6,210 nt of DNA from Mycobacterium sp. (GTDB taxonomy: Bacteria > Actinomycetota > Actinomycetes > Mycobacteriales > Mycobacteriaceae): contig JAHFVB010000317.1 of NCBI GenBank assembly GCA_023264755.1, positions 1 to 6,210 of the forward strand, written 5' to 3'. A program made the position numbers and the translations under genes. The notes beneath the pieces were generated by a model that worked only from the letters and a program-made list of their open reading frames with translations, made no database searches and was not told where the DNA came from. Below are positions 1 to 6,210 of this stretch, piece after piece (position 1 is the stretch's first letter; each line of letters begins with the position of its first letter).

Positions 1-689
1 ACGGCAGCGGATACGCACTGTGCTCCCCGCGGACGCACCGCAGGCTCACCGCGTGGCTCTCCCGGCTCACCGGGCTGCCCGTATTCAGCATCGGCTACCG
101 CTTGGCTCCCCGTCACCGCTTCCCCGCCGCGGCAATCGATGTCCGCGCCGGATGGGACTGGCTCGGCGCATCGGGCTGGGCACCGGAGCGCACGGTGATC
201 GTCGCCGACTCCGCGGGCGGACATCTCGCGGTGGACATGTTGCTCCAGCCCGAAGTAGCGCATCCAGCCGCCTTGACGCTCTTCTCGCCGCTCATGGATC
301 TGACGTTCGGGCTCGCCCTGGCCCGCGAGGAGCTTCGCCGCGACCCGGCCGTCCGGGCCAGTGACGCCGCCCGCCTCGTCGGGTTGTATTGCGCGGGAGC
401 CTCACTCGAACACCCACGGCTGACCCTGGACGTCGCGGGCGGGCGACCGCTTCCGCCGACGCTGATCCAGGCCGGAGGAGCCGAGCTGCTCGTCACCGAT
501 GCCCGCAGGCTCGCCTCCGATGCCCGCGCGGCCGGCGCCGACTGCGAACTCCAGGTCTGGCCCGACCAGGTGCACGTCTTCCAGGCACTCCCCCGGCTCA
601 GCCCGGAGGCGAAGCCCGCGATGCGGCAAGTCGCAGCGTTCCTTCAAGAAGCGTTGAACCTCAACTCCATTCGTGAAATAGCGGGGTGA
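1..689 (+). CDS. alpha/beta-hydrolase, HSL-type esterase/lipase (5'-truncated by window edge)
   Basis: This is the C-terminal 228 residues of a hormone-sensitive-lipase-family carboxylesterase, which would hydrolyse ester bonds in acyl esters or lactones. The frame is open from base 3 to the TGA at 687-689. An apparent TTG start at 102 is not the real start, because conserved family sequence continues upstream of it. The first codons read GSGYALCSP; the split preceding codon ends in AC and could be CAC, which would give an oxyanion motif HGSG (family norm HGGG). YRLAPRHRFPAA (fragment residues 32-43) matches the HSL YRLAPE..FPAA block. The nucleophile elbow is ADSAGG with Ser70 (family norm GDSAGG). 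The likely catalytic His is His191 in WPDQVHVFQ. The acid is either Glu161 or Asp166 in GGAELLVTDARR. Roughly 80-100 N-terminal residues lie outside the window. It ends in an overlap or 5-nt gap with the dehydrogenase gene, so it belongs to the same operon. The family is secure; the substrate is unknown. It resembles mycobacterial Lip proteins such as LipR in type, but I do not assign a symbol. Confidence 0.9.
   Translation, partial: GSGYALCSPRTHRRLTAWLSRLTGLPVFSIGYRLAPRHRFPAAAIDVRAGWDWLGASGWAPERTVIVADSAGGHLAVDMLLQPEVAHPAALTLFSPLMDLTFGLALAREELRRDPAVRASDAARLVGLYCAGASLEHPRLTLDVAGGRPLPPTLIQAGGAELLVTDARRLASDARAAGADCELQVWPDQVHVFQALPRLSPEAKPAMRQVAAFLQEALNLNSIREIAG
683..689 (+). promoter_or_regulatory. 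probable ribosome binding site for the dehydrogenase gene
   Basis: GGGGTGA lies 5 nt before the ATG at 695 and overlaps the hydrolase stop codon. It favours the ATG at 695 over the in-frame GTG at 686, which has no purine-rich Shine-Dalgarno-like sequence at the right distance. Confidence 0.45.
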
Positions 690-694
690 TTCCG

Positions 695-1531
695 ATGGGC
701 ATCTTCGGACCGTCGAACAAGCGCAGCCACGAGGCTGCCGCCGTCATCACCGGAGCCGGCAGTGGCATCGGCCGGGCCTTCGCCGACGAACTGGCCAAGC
801 GCGGCGGCCGAGTGGTGTGCAGTGACGTCGACGAGGGCTCGGCCACCGCCACCGCCGACGCCATCACCGCCGCGGGCGGACGGGCCATGGCGGTGCGGTG
901 CGACGTATCCCGCATCGACGACGTCCAACAGCTGGCCGAAGCGGCCAGGAGCTGGTTCGACGGACCGCCCAGCCTGGTGATCAACAATGCGGGAGTGGGA
1001 GCCGGCGGAAGCCCGATCGGCGAGACCGAGCTCGACGACTGGCACTGGGTGCTCGGCATCAACCTGTGGGGACCGATCCACGGCTGCCACGTCTTCGCAC
1101 CGATCCTCAAGGAGGCCGGCCGGCCGGGCGGGATCATCAACGTCGCCTCGGCGGCGGCCTTCGGCGCAGCACCGGGGATGGCCGCCTACAACGTCAGCAA
1201 GGCCGGCGTGCTGTCGCTTTCGGAGACGCTGGCTGCCGAGCTGTCGGGCACCGGAATCAACGTCACCGTGCTGTGCCCGACGTTCGTCAAGACCAACATC
1301 GTCGCAGCCGGCCGCATCTCGGAGGAGTCGACCCAGCTGGCCGACCGGCTGATGCGCTGGACCGGACTCTCCCCGCAACGGGTGGCCCGTACCTGCCTGG
1401 ACACCAACGATCGCGGAGGGCTCTACTGCCTGCCCCAGGTCGACGCCCGAATCGGCTGGGGCATCAAGCGTTTCACCCCGACGGTGTATACCCGCGCCGT
1501 CGGGCTCACCACCCGCCTGACCAACCCCTAG
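695..1531 (+). CDS. short-chain dehydrogenase/reductase (classical SDR, probably NAD-dependent)
   Basis: This is a 278-residue cytosolic oxidoreductase that would interconvert an alcohol and a ketone or aldehyde. It has the full classical SDR set: cofactor motif TGAGSGIG (residues 19-26), Asp44 at the end of the second beta strand in VVCSD (usually a sign of NAD(H) preference), the NNAG motif (97-100), the structural Asn123 in GINLWG, Ser152, Tyr165 and Lys169 in YNVSK. The Ser-Tyr spacing of 13 fits the family. The tail after about residue 250 is basic and aromatic (WGIKRFTPTVYTR) and goes slightly beyond the minimal Rossmann core. The start is taken at ATG 695; an in-frame GTG at 686 overlaps the hydrolase stop as GTGA and would add three residues. 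It lies between an esterase and an oxygenase pair, so a role in making or using the ketone handled by the flavin monooxygenase is plausible. The catalytic family is certain; the substrate is not inferable. Confidence 0.95.
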   Translation: MGIFGPSNKRSHEAAAVITGAGSGIGRAFADELAKRGGRVVCSDVDEGSATATADAITAAGGRAMAVRCDVSRIDDVQQLAEAARSWFDGPPSLVINNAGVGAGGSPIGETELDDWHWVLGINLWGPIHGCHVFAPILKEAGRPGGIINVASAAAFGAAPGMAAYNVSKAGVLSLSETLAAELSGTGINVTVLCPTFVKTNIVAAGRISEESTQLADRLMRWTGLSPQRVARTCLDTNDRGGLYCLPQVDARIGWGIKRFTPTVYTRAVGLTTRLTNP

Positions 1532-1537
1532 GAGAAG
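1530..1537 (+). promoter_or_regulatory. ribosome binding site of the diiron protein gene
   Basis: AGGAGAAG begins inside the TAG stop codon of the dehydrogenase gene. Its AGGAG core (1530-1534) ends 5 nt before the ATG at 1540. It is the best Shine-Dalgarno sequence in the operon, so this gene may be translated more independently than the overlapped genes downstream. Confidence 0.75.
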
Positions 1538-1539
1538 CC

Positions 1540-2460
1540 ATGGCAATCGACCTGGACGCGATGCTCGCCAAGATCAAGGATCGCCAATGGGCTCTGGTCG
1601 ACATCGACTGGGAGGCACCGGGAGCCGAGACCATCAGCGACGAGTTCCGCCCCAAGCTCAAGGCCTTCATGGCCGATCTGTGCTGGATCGAGAACGTCGG
1701 CGCACGCGGGTTCGCCGCCTTGGCCAAGAAGGCGCCGACGCCGACGCTGGCCGAGATCTACCGGTACTTCCACGCCGAGGAGCAGCGGCACGCCAACGCC
1801 GAACTGGCCTTGATGAAGCGCTGGGGCATGCTCGAGGACGGAGAAATGCCCGAGCCCAACGTCAACATCCGACTGGCCATCGAATGGTTGGACCGGTATG
1901 CCGACGACATGTCACTGTCGGTGCTGGGCACCGTGATTCCGATGCTGGAGGTCGCACTGGACGGCGCTCTGCTGAAGTTCCTGCTCGACGAAGTCCACGA
2001 TCCCGTCTGCCGTCAGGTATTCGAGAAGATCAACAACGACGAATCCCGGCACATCGCCGTCGATTTCGAAGTGCTGAACATGATCGGCCACGCCAAGGCG
2101 CGCAAGCTCGCAGTCGACTTCGTCGGCGGGGTCGCCTCCCCCGGCCTCATCATCGGCGCGATCATGTACGTGCCGCTGCTCAACCGGATGCGCAACAACA
2201 TCGTCGACATGGGGCTGGAACCAGAACGGCTCTACAAGGCCATGATGCGGTTCAAGGAGCTCGGCGGCCGGGCCGAATACACCTGGCGGGTGCCGACCTA
2301 CCAACTGCTCAAACTGCACGCCCGGATGGTCGTCAATTCGCGCAACCCATACCACTGGGTGGCCAACCCGGCCGTGTGGGCCTCCGACCGCTACCCCAAG
2401 GCGCTGCTCAAGCCGATCCCGACATGGTTCAAGGAACTCACCCACGAACCGGCGGCGTGA
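1540..2460 (+). CDS. ferritin-like diiron protein, putative oxygenase/hydroxylase
   Basis: This 306-residue protein carries the carboxylate-bridged diiron signature. Helix 1 gives Glu51 (WIENVG), helix 2 gives Glu81 and His84 (AEEQRH), helix 3 gives Glu137 (MLEVALDG), and helix 4 gives Glu168 and His171 (NDESRH). The separations of 30 residues (51 to 81) and 31 residues (137 to 168) match the four-helix bundle of ribonucleotide reductase R2, acyl-ACP desaturases and related oxygenases. A hydrophobic stretch at about 196-214 (GVASPGLIIGAIMYVPLL) could be a buried helix or could associate with membrane. The last ~45 residues are rich in Trp, Tyr and Pro. No signal peptide is seen. The ATG at 1540 follows a good ribosome binding site, and the gene ends 2 nt before the flavin monooxygenase start. 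Oxygen activation on a hydrophobic substrate, perhaps supplying the alcohol used by the dehydrogenase, is an inference. A desaturase, an N-oxygenase, or a non-catalytic ferritin-like partner are alternatives. I cannot name a characterised orthologue. Confidence 0.85.
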   Translation: MAIDLDAMLAKIKDRQWALVDIDWEAPGAETISDEFRPKLKAFMADLCWIENVGARGFAALAKKAPTPTLAEIYRYFHAEEQRHANAELALMKRWGMLEDGEMPEPNVNIRLAIEWLDRYADDMSLSVLGTVIPMLEVALDGALLKFLLDEVHDPVCRQVFEKINNDESRHIAVDFEVLNMIGHAKARKLAVDFVGGVASPGLIIGAIMYVPLLNRMRNNIVDMGLEPERLYKAMMRFKELGGRAEYTWRVPTYQLLKLHARMVVNSRNPYHWVANPAVWASDRYPKALLKPIPTWFKELTHEPAA

Positions 2461-2462
2461 CG

Positions 2463-3965
2463 ATGACCGAGCACACCTACGACACGCTCATCGTCGGTAC
2501 CGGCTTCACCGGCATCGGCGCCGCCATCAAACTCACCCGAGCCGGAGTCGACGACTTCATCCTCGTTGAGCGCGACGACCGCGTCGGCGGAACCTGGCGT
2601 GACAACACGTATCCCGGTGCGGCATGCGACATCCCGTCGCTGTTGTACTCGTTCTCGTTCGCCAAGAACCCGACCTGGTCGCGCGCCTACTCCCCCGCCG
2701 AAGAGATCTGTCGACACATCGAGGATATGGTCGACGAGTTCGACCTGCGCCGCCGCATCCGGTTCGGGGTCGAGGTCGACGGCCTGAGCTTCGACGACGC
2801 CGCCGGGGTCTGGACGGTCAGCACCACCGCCGGCGGACGGCTGCGGGCCCGGACCGTCGTGCTCGCCTCCGGACCGCTGCCCGATCACAAGCTGCCCGAC
2901 ATCCGTGGCCTCGACAGCTACGCAGGCAAGGTGATCCACAGCGCCCGCTGGGATCACGACTACGACTTCACCGGCAAGCGGGTGGCCGTCGTCGGCACCG
3001 GTGCCAGTGCGGTTCAGCTGGTGCCCGAACTGGTCAAGGTCGCCAAGTTCGTCAAGGTATACCAGCGCACCCCCGGCTGGGTGATGCCCCGGTTGGACTT
3101 CGCCACTCCCGAACTGGCCCAGAATGTGTTCACCAAAGTTCCTGCGGCACAACACCTGGCCCGCCAGTTGCTGTTCTGGGGCCATGAGGCCAGCGCCACG
3201 GCGTTGGTGTGGAACTCGCCGCTCACCGGGCTGGTCGCCCGGCTGGGCAAGGCGCATCTGCACCGCCAGGTGAAGGACCCCTGGCTGCGGCGCCAACTCA
3301 CGCCCGACTTCACTCCTGGCTGCAAGCGGATGCTCGTCTCCAGCGACTACTACCCCGCGCTCCAGCGGGAGAACTGCAAGCTCATCGACTGGCCGATCGC
3401 GACCATCAGCCCGGTCGGAATCCGCACCAGCGACGGCATCGAACACCACCACGACGCCATCGTCTTCGCCACCGGATACGACGTCCACCTCACCGGTCCG
3501 CCCTACCCGGTCACCGGCCGTGGGGGCCGTTCGCTGTCCGACGAATGGGCCAGCGGAGCACGGGCTTACAAGAGCATCAACGCCCACGGCTATCCGAACC
3601 TGTTCTTCATGACCGGACCCAACTCGGGGCCCGGCCACAACTCGCTGCTGGTCTACGTCGAGGGCCAGCTCGACTACGCCGTCGCGGGCATCACCACGAT
3701 CTTGAAGAACGACCTGCGCTACCTGGACGTCCGCGCCGACGTACAGCGGCGCCACAACGCGGACCTCCAACGCCGCCTGACCAAGACGACGTGGATGACT
3801 GGCTGCTCCAGCTGGTACCTCACCGCCGACGGATTCAACGCATCGATGTACCCAGGATTCGCGACCCAGTATCTTCGACAAATGCAGGACTTCCGATTCT
3901 CCGACTACGAGGCGATCGCCCGGGCCGGCTCGCGCAGCGGCGACCGGCTCACGTCATCCGCCTGA
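2463..3965 (+). CDS. FAD-dependent monooxygenase, type I Baeyer-Villiger monooxygenase-like
   Basis: This 500-residue flavoenzyme is predicted to use NADPH and O2 to insert oxygen next to a carbonyl, making an ester or lactone, or to oxygenate a heteroatom. The FAD Rossmann motif GTGFTG is at 12-17, followed by GGTW (42-45) and YPGAACD (50-56). The BVMO fingerprint FxGxxxHxxxW[PD] appears at 153-164 as YAGKVIHSARWD, with Tyr in place of the leading Phe. The second nucleotide-binding motif GTGASA is at 178-183, QRTP at 201-204 (the Arg normally contacts NADPH), ATGY at 336-339, and TGPNSGPGHNSLL at 384-396. Length agrees with short mycobacterial members such as MymA and EthA (about 490-500 residues). 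The ATG at 2463 follows the previous stop by 2 nt with no strong ribosome binding site, so translation is probably coupled. With an alcohol dehydrogenase and an esterase in the same operon, the classic alcohol to ketone to ester to acid route is a reasonable model. Whether it acts on ketones or on sulfur or nitrogen cannot be read from the sequence. Confidence 0.93.
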   Translation: MTEHTYDTLIVGTGFTGIGAAIKLTRAGVDDFILVERDDRVGGTWRDNTYPGAACDIPSLLYSFSFAKNPTWSRAYSPAEEICRHIEDMVDEFDLRRRIRFGVEVDGLSFDDAAGVWTVSTTAGGRLRARTVVLASGPLPDHKLPDIRGLDSYAGKVIHSARWDHDYDFTGKRVAVVGTGASAVQLVPELVKVAKFVKVYQRTPGWVMPRLDFATPELAQNVFTKVPAAQHLARQLLFWGHEASATALVWNSPLTGLVARLGKAHLHRQVKDPWLRRQLTPDFTPGCKRMLVSSDYYPALQRENCKLIDWPIATISPVGIRTSDGIEHHHDAIVFATGYDVHLTGPPYPVTGRGGRSLSDEWASGARAYKSINAHGYPNLFFMTGPNSGPGHNSLLVYVEGQLDYAVAGITTILKNDLRYLDVRADVQRRHNADLQRRLTKTTWMTGCSSWYLTADGFNASMYPGFATQYLRQMQDFRFSDYEAIARAGSRSGDRLTSSA

Positions 3966-4879
3966 TGTCCTCGGCCAAGCCGCCGCGTCAACCAGCCGGG
4001 GCGATATCGACCATCCTGACCGGGCTTCGGCGGGCCCCCAGGCAGATTCGGCGCGGATCACGCGACGTCATCGAGAATGCGGTGTCCCAGCTGTTCGATG
4101 CCGCGGTACAACCCCACGGCGTCGCGGCCTCCGGCGAATATCGCATCGAGGAACTGGCCCGGCTGGCCGGTACCACCACCCGCAACATCCGGGTGTACCG
4201 CGACCGGGGGCTCCTGCACCCTCCGCTGCGGGTCGGTCGGATCGCGCTGTTCAACGACACCCACCTGACGCGGCTGCGGCTGGTCACCTCGCTGCTGGAC
4301 CGGGGCTACAACATCGCCCACGTACACGAGATGCTCAGCGCCTGGGAGCAGGGCAAGAACCTCGGTGACATGCTCGGGCTCGAGTCCGCCATCGCCGGTA
4401 GCTGGGCGACGGAGAAGCCCGAACGGATGAGCGTCGCCGACGCCAAGCGGCTGATCGACGACGACGCCGGCTTCGAGCGACTGGTCGGGCTCGGCGTCGT
4501 CCGGCTCGAAGAGGGCGAAGCCGTCGTCGTGCGGCCCAAGCTCATCGAGGCGTTCAACGATATTCGGCAGTACGGCGTGGCGCCCGAGAAGCTCATCGAC
4601 CTCCACGAACAGCTCAGCCCACTGATCGACCAGATCAGCGGGCTTCTGGTGCAGGCGGGCATCGAGCATGTCGTCGACCGAATCAATCCTGGGGCCGCCC
4701 TACCCCCGGATACCGAAGTGGCCGAACTGATCACGATGCTGGTCCGGTTTCGCACCCAGGCCGTCAGCGCGGTCAGCGCGACGTTGGCCTACTCGATCGA
4801 GTCGACCATCGAGTCAGCCGTCAGTCAGATCCTCGGTGACTTCATCGCCAAGGAAGCCGAAAGAGATCCCGAAGCCTGA
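3965..4879 (+). CDS. MerR-family transcriptional regulator with N-terminal extension
   Basis: This 304-residue DNA-binding protein probably controls the operon it ends. A MerR-type winged helix-turn-helix spans about residues 59-125: YRIEELARLAGTTTRNIRVY (59-78), the wing RDRGLLHPPLRVGRIALFN (79-97), and the second helical pair ending near HEML (121-124). The recognition core is typical, but it begins at residue 59 rather than at the extreme N-terminus as in most MerR proteins. The preceding 58 residues are basic (LRRAPRQIRRGSR, 21-33) and then helical. The remaining ~180 residues are helical and acidic in places. They contain no Cys cluster typical of metal-sensing MerR members, suggesting an organic ligand or none. 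The ATG at 3965 overlaps the monooxygenase stop as TGATG, and no later in-frame ATG or GTG precedes the helix-turn-helix, so the extension seems genuine. Its operator is expected upstream of the operon, outside the window. Confidence 0.9.
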   Translation: MSSAKPPRQPAGAISTILTGLRRAPRQIRRGSRDVIENAVSQLFDAAVQPHGVAASGEYRIEELARLAGTTTRNIRVYRDRGLLHPPLRVGRIALFNDTHLTRLRLVTSLLDRGYNIAHVHEMLSAWEQGKNLGDMLGLESAIAGSWATEKPERMSVADAKRLIDDDAGFERLVGLGVVRLEEGEAVVVRPKLIEAFNDIRQYGVAPEKLIDLHEQLSPLIDQISGLLVQAGIEHVVDRINPGAALPPDTEVAELITMLVRFRTQAVSAVSATLAYSIESTIESAVSQILGDFIAKEAERDPEA

Positions 4880-4885
4880 GCCACG

Positions 4886-6210
<1,325 letters not shown>

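Noticed and set aside
1484..1492. AT-richer GTGTATACC, resembling a -10 element
   Set aside because: It lies in the dehydrogenase coding sequence with no -35 partner I can support, and the downstream gene is only 8 nt from the dehydrogenase stop.
644..1546. Minus-strand open frame (300 codons) opposite the dehydrogenase gene
   Set aside because: It is antisense to a clear SDR gene, shows no motifs, and its composition is typical of a GC-driven shadow frame.
1587..2462. Plus-strand frame extending the monooxygenase upstream through the diiron gene
   Set aside because: The upstream part is Arg-rich out-of-frame translation of the diiron gene. Homology to flavin monooxygenases begins right after the ATG at 2463.
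2391..3881. Long minus-strand open frame (496 codons) opposite the flavin monooxygenase gene
   Set aside because: It mirrors a gene with complete enzyme motifs. Its protein is low-complexity, rich in Gly, Val, Asp and Arg, with no recognisable domain, as expected for antisense frames in high-GC DNA.
4763..4780. Tandem 9-bp repeat GTCAGCGCG x2
   Set aside because: It lies within the MerR coding region and encodes an AVSAVSA helix segment. Two short copies are not evidence of a regulatory or mobile repeat.

Overview
This is a gene-dense, high-GC window from an actinobacterium, most likely a Mycobacterium/Mycolicibacterium or close relative. That assignment rests on the strong G/C bias at third codon positions, the mycobacterial look of the GuaA protein, and an oxygenase operon resembling mycobacterial monooxygenase/lipase/dehydrogenase clusters such as mymA. 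It is an inference from sequence style, not from a search.

Layout: bases 1-4879 hold five plus-strand genes in one tightly packed operon that enters from the left edge. They are (1) the 3' part of an HSL-type alpha/beta-hydrolase (esterase/lipase, 3-689, N-terminus outside the window); (2) a classical short-chain dehydrogenase/reductase (695-1531); (3) a ferritin-like protein with a complete diiron ligand set (1540-2460); (4) a type I Baeyer-Villiger-like flavin monooxygenase (2463-3965); and (5) a MerR-type regulator with an unusual N-terminal extension (3965-4879). Junctions are a GTGA overlap or 5-nt gap, an 8-nt gap, a 2-nt gap and a TGATG stop/start overlap, so co-transcription and translational coupling are very likely. 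The operon promoter and any MerR operator must lie left of the window; I see no convincing internal promoter.

Bases 4903-6210 on the minus strand hold the 3' end of guaA (GMP synthetase). Its reading frame leaves the right edge exactly at the catalytic-cysteine codon. guaA and the operon converge, with only 23 bp between their stop codons and just a weak inverted repeat there.

Working model (inference): the diiron protein hydroxylates or otherwise oxidises a hydrophobic substrate, the dehydrogenase interconverts alcohol and ketone, the Baeyer-Villiger-like enzyme inserts oxygen to give an ester or lactone, and the hydrolase cleaves that ester. This is a compact oxidative degradation or remodelling pathway for a lipid, ketone or cyclic substrate, controlled by its own MerR regulator. 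The enzyme families are well supported; the substrate and the step order are not determined by the sequence. No RNA genes, mobile elements, CRISPR arrays or gene-free stretches over 300 bases are present.
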